A DNA stretch of 64,000 nucleotides from Hippopus hippopus. Its lineage: Eukaryota > Mollusca > Bivalvia > Cardiida > Cardiidae. Positions 1 through 11,900 of this stretch are shown one piece after another (position 1 is the stretch's first letter; the number at the start of each line of letters is the position of its first letter). Both the position numbers and the translations under genes were made by a program. Location of the stretch: the NCBI GenBank assembly GCA_946811185.2, contig OX328112.1, forward strand, positions 18,333,215-18,397,214, given 5' to 3'. The notes beneath the pieces are model-generated. The model was not told where the DNA came from and did not search any database. It saw only the letters and a list, made by a program, of their open reading frames with translations.

Positions 1-662
1 ACCAGCTTGATTAGAAAGACTTATTCAAAGGAAGAAAGATATTTTAAACTGAATTAAGTAGCTAACGATTGTGATCTGTGAACCGAATAGTGGAAAGAAT
101 AATTAAAAGCTAACAGGTATTTTTTTTTTTCATTGCATTGCAGTTCCATAGTCCTTTACCAGACGACAAAATTTCAGACTGATCCAAGCAGAGGCGAATT
201 GAAGGCGAACCAATTGACGAAACTTGTCCTCAATAGGGTAGGAAACATTGTGGTGAAAGGAGAAAATGTTTGCAGGGATCGTAGATAACAGGGATAGATC
301 ATAGGAAACGCGATAGCCGAGATAAGAACAAATATACGATCCCTGATGTTAGTAATCAGCATTTTCTGCTTTTCCCGTAATGTTTGCTACACATCCCATG
401 ATGAATTTCATTTTTTGAGTCACATCTATTTCGTCATCTGCAAACGCTTAAAAGTTGTACAAGTCTAAACCTTTGGGGTTGGTAAATACTTAACTAAGCG
501 GTGAAATGAAGGTATTTCCTTAACTCTTACCACACAATCTTGAGTTTTTTAGACCTTGAGGAAAAGGGGTTTTGGAACCAATTAAGGTAAAGGAAAAAAA
601 AAACTTTTGTCACTGAAAAAAAAAACTACGAAACGGCCGTTTTTTTAAATAGCCCTCGTATT
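1..662. other. Repeat-derived sequence, no gene seen
   Basis: Two fragments resembling MITE family C lie here, at about 150-372 (CCTTTACCAGACGACAAAAT, then AAACATTGTGG and GGAGAAAATG) and about 515-600 (CTCTTACCACACAATC). The rest is AT-rich with homopolymer runs. No coding exon or RNA gene is recognisable. Confidence 0.6.
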
Positions 663-1465
663 CACTATGGACCAACGTACAGTCTCGCAAATCGGAAGCT
701 CCTGTCACTGTACGCCCAAAATCAGTTAGCTGCGATAAACAAATACATGTATCATAAAACATGCTGGCACGAGAATCCTAGCAAACAGAAACTTACCGGG
801 TGTATACCATTTGAGAGGTAACAGGTTTCTCGACCAACTTTCACTGCAATTTGGAACGTGAACCATGCGGTTTTTGCACAGGAAAGCCGTAGCATGATTT
901 TTTTCCCCGTTTACGGTTGCCGTGACGGCTAAACTTTTGCTTCTTATTCTTCAAGGAAGATCTGTAACCATTTTCTGATTATGCACAAAAGAGGTTCGGA
1001 TTTGGAATCTAACACACTCAACCCCGACCCAGTTAATGAACCCCCATCCCCACATTCTTTGATAGTACCTCAAGGATTACTTCCACTGGAAAAGTGCTGA
1101 ATACTCTTATGGATATGTATACATGAAGTTGAATAATTTCTTTATCTGAGTGCATAATCAGAAAATGGTTACAGATCTTCCTTGCAGAATAAGAAGCAAA
1201 AGTTTAGCCGTCACGGCAACCGTAAACGGCAAAAAATGGTGATGCGGCTTTCCTGTGCAAAAAACGCATGGTTCACGTTCTAAATTACAGTAAAGGTTGG
1301 TAGGGAAACCTGTTACCTCTCAAATGGTATACACCTAATAAGTTTCTGTTCGCTAGGATTCACGTGCCAACCTGTTTAATGATATTTGTTTACCGCAGCT
1401 AACTGATTTTGGGCGTACAGTGACAGGAGCTTCCGATTTGCGAGACTGTACGTTGGTCCATAGTG
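663..1465. repeat. Large fold-back inverted repeat
   Basis: The left arm (663-986) is repeated as its reverse complement at 1150-1465, with a spacer of about 163 bp. Matching landmarks are CACTATGGACCAACGTACAG at the left outer end against CTGTACGTTGGTCCATAGTG at the right outer end, and TTTTCTGATTATGCAC against GTGCATAATCAGAAAA at the loop side. The arms carry scattered substitutions and small indels, so the repeat is not brand new. Neither arm has a credible ORF. It looks like a fold-back transposon or a local inverted duplication, flanked by family C-like sequence. Confidence 0.9.
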
Positions 1466-1842
1466 GTATTTGTTGGCTCCGAAGGCCGATATCCACTTTT
1501 GGTCGAGGTGAATCTCGCCTCCTCGAGAATATTAACACATTACCACACAATCCCGAGTTTAAACGACCTCAAAGAACAAAATAATTTTCAACGCATTATG
1601 GAAAGAGAAGAAAATGCTGCTAACCTTTTCCTAGAATATTTTCTACCCTTCCAAAAATATGAAATGTTTGGTAAAGAGTAGGCCTAGATCTAGATCTAAT
1701 ACATACCTATTTTTTTTTTAAGAATTCGGGTTGGATTTATTCAAAGCCGCCCTGTTTACTGCAGTTTTTTTTTTTTTTAAATAGAAACTTAAAAAGATTA
1801 AACGCGACAGAAATTCCAAAGTGCTATTGACCTTGCCACCAG
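1466..1842. other. Spacer with family C fragment
   Basis: A same-orientation echo of the sequence left of the fold-back repeat (TTACCACACAATC at about 1540, compared with about 528) and family C-like AT-rich sequence to about 1680. No gene is seen. Confidence 0.5.
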
Positions 1843-1868
1843 CACCCGATTGTATAAACGTTGGTTAA
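1843..1868 (+). repeat. Left terminal inverted repeat of the PIF/Harbinger element
   Basis: 26 nt beginning CACCCGATTGTATAAACG. It matches the reverse complement of 7239-7264 without mismatch, and CAG lies immediately outside. Confidence 0.92.
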
Positions 1869-4800
1869 CCAAACTGGTTACTTAACTAGAATGGTTAAAT
1901 TAACCAAAAGTTAACCCAACAAATATATCCCGTCATGCAGTTCTCTTTCCAAGTTTTCACGCGCGATACGTCACAAATGTATCCCCTCACGCACATTTTA
2001 CCGCTCATACAACACAAAGAGAGCGCTTTTGATAATTGATTATAAAAATGTATTTTTATACTAATACCGCTGTTATTTTGGGTTTAAACACATATTTTAG
2101 TTTTTGTATAGTCTCCGAAGTCTACACATGTAATTTAGACAAAAATCTGAGATGTCCGGTCGTATTACGATAAAATAAAGGCTGTCGAAGTGGTTTTGTC
2201 CGTACCGAGTGTATCTCTTCCTGCTTGAAAACAGCGATGACCTCATATTCAGATGCAACGATCTATACATCGGTTTTAAAGACAAATACGATGACTACAT
2301 ACAAGAATATGTCTTAGGTAAGGTTCGTGTGTTTTATATATGCAATAGGACTTTCTATCGCAATATTTCTTTCGGCACTTTGAATGACCCGGAAGTTGTG
2401 TCATCGGTAACTATTCAGTAAAAGTTTTGTTTGTAGCAACTGTCTTTTCGTACATTATCCGCCAATATTTGAACAGAAAATGGGTAAATAAGTCCATAAT
2501 CCCACACTCCCACCTTCAGTACGATTCTACATAAAATGATCGTGTATCAAGACAATGTTTTTGGTCAGTGATTGAAAACAACATAACGGTTGTCACGGGT
2601 GAAAAACTACGCAACTTTCGAAAACAAACTTGATCCAGAATCCCATGTTGCATCTCATGTTAACTTGACTAAAAGTTGAAAGATTTAGAGTAACATGACG
2701 AATATGCTTGATGTTGAAAGTTATCATTATTTGCCAATTTGTAATCTTGCCTCACTTTGGCTTGTTTTTGTACCATTTAATAATAAACGAACTGAGGCTG
2801 GGAGCTCTATGCAAACAGACATATATAGCTATATACATGTAGAAAGTAGCAATCATTCTTAAGTAATTTGTCAGACGATCAGATAACTAGTTGATTTCTG
2901 ATTATCAGATGGTGATTGGATTTTTAAAACGTGTATGGTAGATCTATATCCTTCAGTATATTCCACTGAGCACCCACAACATGGGTTTCATCTTGTTTTC
3001 ATTATGTGTTTTTGTTTTATTCTGATCAATACAAAACTTTCATTACTGTCATTCTCATCCTAGGTAAATAAACACATATTTGAATGATGATGGTAAAGTG
3101 GTAAAGGGATGGTGTAATTTATTTAGCACGGTAGAGCATTATGTCTGATTTTCAAGAACTTGAGTTCAGCATTCTTGGAAAATGACAGGTATGTGTTGTT
3201 CAACAGTCTAGTTGGTTGAATGTTACCTGTAACTTTTTTGCCGCCAAAATGAAAAATAATAATAAATTCAGCTGATTTCAAAGCCTGAAAGTAGATTACT
3301 CTTGTACTGTAAGATGGTTTTGCTAAAAGAAAAACAGCATCAGGTAGCAGATTGCACTTTCTGATCTTGATCCATAGTCTCGGCTCTCCAAAAGCTATTT
3401 TAATCCCCACTGGCAGTGGAAGAGGTAAGAGAAATTAGGTACTGGAAAAATATCTGGCATATCTATGGACTAGTGAATCTCACATATAACATGCATAAAT
3501 TACTTTTTCTGTCACGTTTATGTTCTCTGATTATGCTTTATCTTTCATAGAGATATTTTTGCACCTAATTCAGTTTATGGTAGAAGTGATAGACATACCA
3601 GTGTTTTACATACTTCAAGCAGTTTAAAATTAACTGCTACCTTACTCATATCTTGTATACAACTGACATATATTTACAATCATGAGCACCAAAAAATATA
3701 TAGCCTTTGAAGCAGTTACTAGTTGTACATCAATGAGTTGTAAAAAGAGAGTGTGAAATCATTTTTAGATCCACTGTGGTAAAAAGATCTACTATCAACA
3801 GAAAAAAAAATATTGTCATAAATCTACTTCATTGTAGAGACTTTTAACAGGTCTTTGTATTTTTTTTTGCCAAAGATATTTTCTTTTGTTCTAAGAATTC
3901 GAAAGGTGAACAATGTCAGAAAAAAGGGTTATTGTTGCTTTCATCCAGTAGGTATCAGACTTAGTAAACATTACAAGTACCAGCAGTCAAGTTAAAAACA
4001 GAAATCTGTGTCAGTCATAATACACTTTGAAAGGAAATTTCAGTACAAGTCTATACATTTTATATATCACTTTCAATCAGTCATTTTCAGTAGATTTTTT
4101 TTTTTTGTGGTAAATTTCTCATAAAAGGAGTGAAAGGTTTAAACAGAAATTTGACTGCTTGTAGAAAGGCTGCATAAACATGTAGACTGATTTTGGTGTG
4201 CAATGGTAGAATTTTACTCATGGTAGGTAGCATCAAAGTTACAAAAGTGGGCTTGATAGATCTTTGCAATTGTCATTTAGAGATGACATCCATCACATAA
4301 CAACTCTGTACCAAATAAAAAAAAAATTAGCACTGGTCCGGATTTAAAACATTTGCAGACAACAAATTAAAGTGTGGTTAAATGATGAAATAGTTGAAAA
4401 GGTATAAAACATTGTGGTTAATGGAAAAAATGTTGATTACTGGCATTTTTCCATTTTCTCACAATGTTTACCAGGTCTTTTCTATGGTTGCTAAGACAGA
4501 ATTGTTTGGTAAAGGGTTAACACAATGAATTTCACTCCTTTAAAGATTGAATTTCTACTTTAAATAGGTAAAAACACAGACATTCAGTACAGAATGATAG
4601 TGCCTGGACAATGCTGTACCAAGTTTACACTGGGCAGGTGTTTTAGTGTTATGAGAGATTCAAATGGAGAGCCATACATTCAATCAGTCAAACTTTTGAG
4701 TAATTTAAGTGTCCTCAGTGTGTCACAATGTGCAAAAGATACTTGAACATGTCACTTGTTCAACCACTCTTTTTCTTTTAAACCAAAGTTATTTGAACCA

Positions 4801-5650
4801 CTTAAAATAGCACATAAAAATGTATCACCATTTCCTATCAGACTACCTTTTACAGACAATTTAGATCAAGACCAGACTGCAAAGAACGTGCAGTATGATC
4901 TTTGATCTATACCTTTCTTTTGTGTTAACAATATTATGGTAGATACTTGTGAAATTATATTGCTATTTTCACTTTTTTTCCCAGACTGGAAAAAGTCCAT
5001 TTAACTCTTTACCAAAAGACAAAATTGTAGACTGCAAATTGAAAGTATATGCAAACAACAAATTAACTGTTGATCAAATGATGATTTTCCCTTTTTTGAA
5101 AACATTTAGGAAAAAGTAAAAAAAACTGGTTACCAACATTTTCTCATTTTTCAGCAATTTTTTTCTTGGGATCATTGAATCATGTGGTAGAAGGTTAAAT
5201 TGAATTCTAGGGATTATACGAATTTGTGTATTTCAGTACATGTTTTTTTGACAATTTTGGATATTTAATCAGTTTATTATATAAACTTTAGATGGGTATA
5301 ACATTAGTCATGACATGTTACAGGAATAAATAACTTAAAATGATAAAACTGTTTTTGTTGCTGTCCCACATTCAGGCTTGTATTGACATCACTCTCCAAC
5401 TGGAGATAAAAACAACTTTTTATGCCCCTGAAGCTGATAGCTTCAAAAAGGAGAAAGTGCTTGTAAAAGTTGATTGCATATCAACCCATTACATTTTTGA
5501 TGTTGCTGAAAAAGCACATTATCCTCTTCTATATGTATACATCCTAAATGTAAGGTGAAATGGGGTTTGGAAAATCTAAAAATAGCTTGTTAAGTATAGG
5601 TTTTATTTGTTTGTGGAAGAAAGACAAAGGTTTATGAAAGGAATACACAG
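1869..5650. other. Interior of the PIF/Harbinger element without recognised genes
   Basis: Short open frames occur at 2209-2421 (+), 3123-3410 (-) and 5340-5558 (+), but none shows a domain I recognise. Family C-like fragments lie at about 4360-4530 and 4995-5200 (TTTACCAAAAGACAAAAT), and a worn family B palindrome at about 4855-4910 (GATCAAGACCAGACTGCA). A second transposon-encoded protein, common in PIF/Harbinger elements, could not be identified. Confidence 0.45.
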
Positions 5651-5652
5651 AT

Positions 5653-5985
5653 TATGTTCCAGTTGTATGGTTGTATGGTGTTCCACATCATTATCATTAT
5701 TATAAGTTTCAGTTTTATCATGGCGACCAGTGCACCTATCCATGCTTTCCTGGAATTTTTGTTACCAGTACTCACCACAATATCCTTTCCGAGCCACTGG
5801 CTGCTTTCCCACATAACCATCATCAAAACAATGATCAGCGGTGAGAGAGGAATGAATCCTGTCACAATGACTATCACCAATCCTCGGAAAGAAATTGGTC
5901 GAGCCACGGATCAAACTAGTGACCTCCTGTTCTCAAGTCTTGTACACTACCGACTGAGCTACCGGGGCTTGGCAGATTATGCTCT
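5653..5985 (-). repeat. SINE-1 copy (tRNA-derived), minus strand
   Basis: Read on the minus strand it begins GCCCCGGTAGCTCAGTCGGT, with a good A-box (TAGCTCAGTCGG) and a B-box-like GTTTGATCC about 40 bases on. It continues through a body shared with the copies at 9015-9312 and 61098-61370 (CCAATTTCTTTCCGAGGA, CAGGAAAGCATGGATAGGTG) and ends in a tail ATGATGTGGAACACCATACA. Its tRNA-like head is the best preserved of the three. Confidence 0.85.
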
Positions 5986-6399
5986 AGACATGTAGTCGTA
6001 TCCAATTATGGGAAAAACTGAAAAAGCCTTTTTTTTTGTCGTAAGACCCCTTTCTGCAGTCACTGGCACAAATTTATTTAAGTCAAAGGCGCATATTATG
6101 TATTTATTGAAGTCAAAAGCCAAAGTTCTTGATCCAATTTAAATTTCTGACTACATGAATGTAAAAAAAAATGGAAAGAGTACAGAAAATCCCTTGGTGA
6201 AAATAGGTAAAACAGATCTGATTTGAACTCCGATCTCGTTTTCCGGAAACAGGTGCCATATCCATTAGGCCATCAAATTCTCATTCCTAAATGAGCGTAG
6301 ATTATCATAATTAAATATAGCATACATTCCCTGCTGCATAAATTTGATATTATCTTTGTTTTTAAAGAAAATAGGATGTTATATTATGGGGAAAATCAA

Positions 6400-7080
6400 T
6401 TAGACTTCACTATTTGCTCTTATTTGTAAGTCACTTTCAACATTCAGGGTACAGTCCCGACAGGGGAGACTACACACGGTTTTATCACCCAGGAAAGTTG
6501 CAAAATCGCAGGTTTCCTGCACACTTTTATCTGTTAATGAAGGCCGCTCCATATTCAGACGGACATAAAATTTCAATGTGGGTGCCATCAACGCATCCCA
6601 CAACTCCAGAAAAAAAACTGCCGATCTCGTAAAACCCATGTCGTGTGGTCCCTCGTTTGTCCCCGGTCGTCGTGAATTTTATGTAGGCCTACCGGTAGAC
6701 CTAGATCTACGTCTTTCAAAGTAAACAGTGTCTTTTGAGCCTAACCCTTGCGATGGTTCTGGGCAAATTACGGATATCTACCCCAAATGTGTCCACAAAA
6801 TCAACCACGAAAAACTTTACAACAATACTATGTCTAGCTAGGCTAGATCTTGATGTCAATGTAAGTTACGATTCGTCCCGTGTTGAAGTCGATCCCCTAA
6901 AAGTTTTTCTGGTCTGTCTATACAGGAATCATACATATACAATCTCTTGTCTAAATTTGCCGCTTCAAACCTAGATCTACATCGTCGTCGAAGTTTTTTG
7001 TCGTCGAATTCGTAAGTTTGCACATTTAATCGTCGAGATTGCCTCGGTTGTCTAGCTACCGGTGTAACAAGGGCGGCCAT
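6400..7080 (-). pseudogene. Decayed PIF/Harbinger transposase
   Basis: An ATG at 7080 opens a 74-codon frame to 6856, rich in Arg, that could be the N terminus. After an unresolved stretch a different reading gives YEIGSFFSGVVGCVDGTHIE (about 6571-6625) and FINR (about 6532-6543). This resembles the first catalytic block of the DDE_Tnp_4 nuclease, whose family motif is roughly GFPGVIGCVDGTHI followed by an FINRK-type block. In-frame stops follow FINR and I could not find the later catalytic Asp and Glu blocks. Exon boundaries, if any, are not resolved, so this is called a relic. Confidence 0.7.
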
Positions 7081-7238
7081 GTTGTTTTTTGGTTAAATGG
7101 TTAACCGGTATAGTGGAGGTGGGTTAAATTTAACCGGAATTTGATTCTGGTTAAAGTTAACCAGATCTTTATACAATCGCTAACCAATAATTTAACCCAA
7201 ACTCTCTCCTAACCAAACTTTTAACCCAGTGGTTAAAT

Positions 7239-7264
7239 TTAACCAACGTTTATACAATCGGGTG
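7239..7264 (-). repeat. Right terminal inverted repeat of the PIF/Harbinger element
   Basis: Reverse complement of the left terminal repeat, followed by CAG. A partial internal echo (CTTTATACAATCGC) lies at about 7168-7182, suggesting an internal rearrangement or an older terminus. Confidence 0.92.
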
Positions 7265-7282
7265 CAGAACAATTATATAAAT

Positions 7283-7535
7283 AAGCCGTGCTCTGGCAAA
7301 AGGGGGCTTAATGCTTCTCCGTTATACACGATACTAGCCCGAGTCATCACATAATTATGGAGCCACTTTTTTTAAATAACCGACTTAATCATGAGGCAGA
7401 TTGGTCCTTTGACAAACAGAAATTGACCAATAGCGAAAAGTTCCGTCCCAGGTCAGCCTGCGCGGACTGCGCAGGCTGACCTGGGTCGATACTTTTCGCA
7501 GATGCATTAAGCCCCCTTTTCACAGAGCACGGCTC
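7283..7535 (+). mobile_element. MITE family A copy 1
   Basis: A 253-bp palindromic element with AAGCCGTGCTCTG at the left end and CAGAGCACGGCTC at the right. An internal palindrome reads AGGTCAGCCTGCGCGGACTG and back (about 7450-7482). It is flanked by the direct 4-bp duplication AAAT (7279-7282 and 7536-7539). Non-coding. Confidence 0.88.
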
Positions 7536-7552
7536 AAATCCTAAAAAGAAGC

Positions 7553-7825
7553 GAGTCATGCTCTGACAAAATGGGGCTTAATGCATCTCAGTGATCCATT
7601 ATACCAAGCAAGTCATCACATAATTATGGATCTATAAATCCATTTTGTCTAACAACTGACTGAGTCATGAAGTCGAATGTCCTTTGAAATGCAAAAAATT
7701 AACCAATAGCAAAAAACTTCGATCAAGGTCAGCCTGCGAAAACCGCATAGGCTGACATGGGTCGATACTTTTTGCAGATGAAATAAGGCATCATTAAGCC
7801 CCCATTTTTTAAAGAGCATGGCTTA
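7553..7825 (+). mobile_element. MITE family A copy 2
   Basis: Starts GAGTCATGCTCTGAC and ends AGAGCATGGCTTA, with the diverged central palindrome AAGGTCAGCCTGCG / CATAGGCTGACATG. It sits 17 bp after copy 1 in the same orientation. No clean target duplication is seen. Confidence 0.82.
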
Positions 7826-8223
7826 TTAATCTATCGCAAAATTAATTGCTGTTCAAGACTCAACAACAATTTTACAACTGTCCACAAACTGCGATAGTGA
7901 TATGAAAATTAACAGTGCTGCGTGTTGAATGTCATTTTGTATCAGTCGGAGATCTTGGGCAAGTAAAAGTCGATAAGAAGGTGTGAATGCATGGATAAAG
8001 ATATAACTTAAACCATCAAAATGATTCAGAAAAAGGGGGAAAATTACAAGGACAAAAAAGATCTTTTTTGTAAATATCATAATCATTATATCGTTATTCA
8101 AGAGCCAAAGTTTGGGATTTGTGTGCCATTTATATTGTATTTTATCAATACAAAAAAACCTCCTACAAAGCTATGAAATTTATATAATAATATGTACTTT
8201 ATATGATAATATGTACACATACT

Positions 8224-8493
8224 TGGGACATGTTCTGTGAAAAAGTGGGTTGAATGCATCTGCAAAAAGTTTCGATCCAGGTCAGCCTGCGCAGTCCGCG
8301 CAGGCTGACCAGGGCCGAAACTTTTTGCTTTTGGTAAATTTTCTGCACGTCAAAGGACCATTCCACGTTATGATTCAGTTGGTTGTGAGACAAAATGGAT
8401 TTTATGGATCCATAATTATGTGATGACTTACTTTAAGTTAGTATAATGCATAACGGATATGCATAAAGCCCCTTTTGCAACAACATGGTTCGC
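8224..8493 (+). mobile_element. MITE family A copy 3, just upstream of the lectin-like gene
   Basis: Starts GGACATGTTCTGTGAAAA, has the palindrome AGGTCAGCCTGCGCAGTCCG and its complement at about 8278-8312, and ends near AACATGGTTCGC. Its right end is about 100 bp before the proposed start codon at 8598, so it may lie in the promoter or 5' UTR. Confidence 0.82.
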
Positions 8494-8597
8494 ATACAAT
8501 TTTTTTTTTATATCCAGTGTTTTACCAATTTCTCTATTAGAATGGAATATATGTGCTACTTGAGACTGTGTATAGGCAATGCATTTATTCGAACAAA

Positions 8598-8921
8598 ATG
8601 CGACATGAAAAAGCACTGAACTTGTGTACAGTTATAACAATTATTTTCTGCATGTACCAAACAATTCATACTTTAATATCAACTAATCATTTAAATGCTA
8701 TACGATGGAATATGTGTATAACAGAAGAATATATTTATGCTGTATTTTATGATATCTCGATAGAGGAGTGCATGTCTGTATGTCTCAATAAAGAAGAATG
8801 CGTTGCTGTGAGTTACCACAGACTTCGTAAATCATGCCATTTTGCACGGAGTGATGAGAGTTTAGAAAATATGGATGTTTGTATGGGATATTTATATGTC
8901 AAACGAGAGGACATGCAAGTG
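8598..8921 (+). CDS. Exon 1: signal peptide and PAN/apple-like domain
   Basis: ATG at 8598 begins MRHEKALNLCTVITIIFC, a plausible signal peptide. The mature part has cysteines at NMC, EEC, SVC, EEC, KSC and DVC. The core ISIEECMSVCLNKEECVAVS matches the PAN/apple pattern of a helix with paired Cys followed by a strand. The exon ends GTG|gtaagg in phase 0. Confidence 0.75.
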
Positions 8922-11900
8922 GTAAGGATTTTCCTTTTTCTCCTATTTATTTAGCCGTCTGCTTGTTTTACGACTCATATTATGTACTTGTTATACATGG
9001 CCTCTACATATAAGTGAGTCGAGCCCCGGTAGCGCTGTCGGTATCGTACAGGACTTGAGAACAGGGGGTATCTGGTTCAATCCCCGGCTCGGCCAATTTC
9101 TTTCCGAGGACTGATGATAATCATTGCGACAGGATTCATTCTTTCTCACCGCTGACCATTGTTTCGACGATGGTTATGTGGCTTGAAAAAGAATATTGTG
9201 CAGAGTACTGGTAAAAGAATTCCAGGAAAGCATGGATAGGTGCACTGGCCGTCGCGATATAAATGAAATAGTGTTGAAAATGGCGTTAAACACCATGCAA
9301 TCAATCAATCATAACATGATAAGGATTTGTTTTGGTCTTGTTTGTTTAGTTGCTAGCTTATTTTATGAAGGAATCGTTTGCCAGCTGTAAAGTTTAATAC
9401 ATTTGAAAACACTGCGGCACACTGATCAAATGAAACAGTAACGATCCTTTCTTCACTCGGCCAAAGCTTAAACGTACAGCTTTGACTCCCCTACCTTAAA
9501 CTTCTAGTTTCTTCATAAGTAACATTTATTCATTTTGTTTACTTGGCAATCTAACTGTTAACTTTTGTAATGACTCCGTCATTTGCTTTGTTACATTGAG
9601 GGTCCGGGTTCGATTCAACGTTCACCCGAAGCATCCAGGCGCTTGATTTTTCCTGGAGTTTCCTACGGCAAGACACTTCAGAGCCCTATCCTGGTACTAG
9701 TGAAACCCAGGACACATGAACTTGGTACATGTGAATCATGTGTACAATATCCGTTTTGTTTGCTGAGCAATCAAATATTTGATTATAGAAATGAATGCAA
9801 TAATTGCGTACGTGAAAGCTTAAGGTCTCAGGTTATATACAGGGGTTCTCGAAGCACTGCTTTTTTATTGGAGTTTCTTTTAGCAAGTCGCTTTAGATCT
9901 CTGGCTTTGTAATGCGGAATACAGGATACACACGAATATGACACGTATATTACTAAAATAATGTTAAAAGCAGCGCAAAACACCACTCACTCACTCACTG
10001 CTTAATGCATCAATCTATCAATCAATCAATCAACCAACGAACCAACAAACCAACCAACGAACGAACCAACCAACCAACAAACGAACGAACCATTTTATCA
10101 ATTATTCAATCAATTATTCAATCAATCAATCGATCATTATTGTTTTGAATACAACGATTTTTTTTTTTTATCTTTTACAGGTTACTTCCACAATAAACAG
10201 TGACAATGAATCTAGTAAGATGTTTTACAATTTATTTTCTTAGCTGTTTTGTTTAACCCTTCACCAAACCTATACCTTGTTTTCACCACCCCTGGGAAAG
10301 AAGTTACTTGAAAACATTATGAGAATAGGAGAAAATTCTGGTTACCTTTGGCTACAAAGTTTGTTGTCCTTATAAATACAAATAACACTATTTAGCACAC
10401 ATTGAACCCATTCATTTGCAAATGCTTTCAATATGAACGAGTTTGAAATAGTATTTTATCACACAACTGTCCTTGTTTTCAATGTAATATAGCCATTTCG
10501 AATTTTCTTATCTTACACATGTTTGAAAGAAGATTTATGACGTCATCCTAGCCTTACATGACGTCATTTATTTAAGCATTGTATTCTGTATTTTAGCTAG
10601 TTATTAAAAAACAAAACAAAAAAACCAAAACCGCCAGACACAAATTTTCTTACCGATTGAACATCAAAAATGATTTTGGTAAAACATAGGTTTGTTTAAT
10701 TTTTAGAGACCAAATAATCATATGTCAACTTCATTAGAACTATTTTAATCCGGAATGTACACTCAAAGTATAGAGTCAGTCCCATTCACAAGTTTTTTTT
10801 TGTATCGCATATGGGTCGAATGATTTAAGAAAAAATGTGCAGATTTCTTGGGATAAATCTTCAGTTATCTGATAAAAAGAATCTGACTGCATTGGCTTTT
10901 GAGATAAAATTTTATCATACTCCATTAAAACATTTCTATGCTATAGACTCGTTTAATAAGCATTTTTATCTTTTTAAATTTCAAATGCCATCTTATGTCA
11001 GGTTCTATATATCTGGTAAGGAGAGAGATGGGTTTTGATGCCAAGTGAATGAATGCGCTATTTTTTTGAAGGTCTATATACAGTGTGGCAAAATAAAACA
11101 AACAAGGATCCCTGAAATACATGTACGAATACCTTCTTTCTGACTTGAAGTATTTATTCAAGGTTTTCTGGCGCCCAAAATATCTAATCCTTTATCAAAA
11201 ACTCCCGTATTTTTGTGACAATTACTAAGAAAACTTCTTAAAAAAGGTTTTTGGAAAAAATATGCTGGTTTCAAATTCTACCCTTTCTAGGGCACCTCCC
11301 ATTTCAGCCATATCGTATTTGAGCCATGGTCTGCAAAAAGTGGGTCTTATCCCTCTGTAAAAAGTACCGACCCAGTTAAGCCTGGATCGAAGTTTTTTGC
11401 TATCGGTCAATTTTCCGCATGTAATAGGACCAGTCTACCTCGTGATTCCGTCGGTTGTTAGACAAAATGGATTTTATGACCCAAGATTATGTGATGACTT
11501 GTTTGATATAATGCATGACAGAGATGCATTTAACCACGTATTGCCAGAACACCGCTCCTTTTTTTCTGCAAATGAATTCAATTCAGATAAATCTCAAATT
11601 TTATCATCTACTGAAGAGTAAAAGTCGTTCTTTTTTTTTTCTTTCAGTTTGTTTGCTGCAGAAATTTGATATCTATGGTGACTGCGACTTGTCCGGTAAC
11701 ATTGTGACAGAAGGCAGTAAAGTTCGACTGAAGTGTCCTATAGAACAGTACCAGTGTGCAGATAGCATTTTCCAGTGTGTACAGGATGGAAATTGGACGT
11801 TCCGGCAATGTTTCGAAGAACTGATTGTGGTAACAAGTAGGTATCAAATTTGAGTAATATATCAGTACTCTGAATGAAAATGTGCTTGCTTGTTTCGCAT

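Larger units (their letters stand above)
1843..7264 (-). mobile_element. PIF/Harbinger-type DNA transposon, 5.4 kb, decayed
   Basis: Perfect 26-nt terminal inverted repeats begin CACCCGATTGTATAAACG at 1843-1868 and mirror at 7239-7264. Both ends are followed inward by TTAACC-rich subterminal sequence. The three bases outside each end are CAG (1840-1842 and 7265-7267), a 3-bp target duplication; 3-bp duplications are known for PIF/Harbinger elements, usually TWA. The right part carries, on the minus strand, a nuclease-like motif reading GVVGCVDGTHIEI (about 6571-6607) followed by FINR. Frames are broken and other repeats have inserted (SINE-1 at 5653-5985, family C fragments near 4360 and 5000), so it is unlikely to be autonomous. 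Confidence 0.8.
8922..10180 (+). other. Intron 1 of the lectin-like gene: SINEs and a tetranucleotide tail
   Basis: Contains SINE-1 (9015-9312), SINE-2 sequence (about 9590-9985) and an AATC/AACC/AACG-rich tetranucleotide tract (about 10010-10140). The tract ends about 40 bases before the microexon's acceptor. No additional coding exon is seen. Confidence 0.7.

Noticed and set aside
5340..5558. 72-codon plus-strand frame inside the Harbinger element as a second transposon protein
   Set aside because: No Myb/SANT or MADF-like pattern is visible, and it ends within AT-rich sequence.
5905..5985. tRNA-like A- and B-box sequence on the minus strand (also at 9020, 18363, 39070 and 9607)
   Set aside because: The boxes are followed by a shared 200-300 bp body and occur in several copies, so they are SINE heads, not functional tRNA genes. 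No cloverleaf with acceptor stem could be built by eye.
10010..10140. Regularly spaced repeats resembling a CRISPR array or telomere-like tract
   Set aside because: The repeats are 4-bp units without spacers, following a SINE tail in a eukaryotic intron: a microsatellite.
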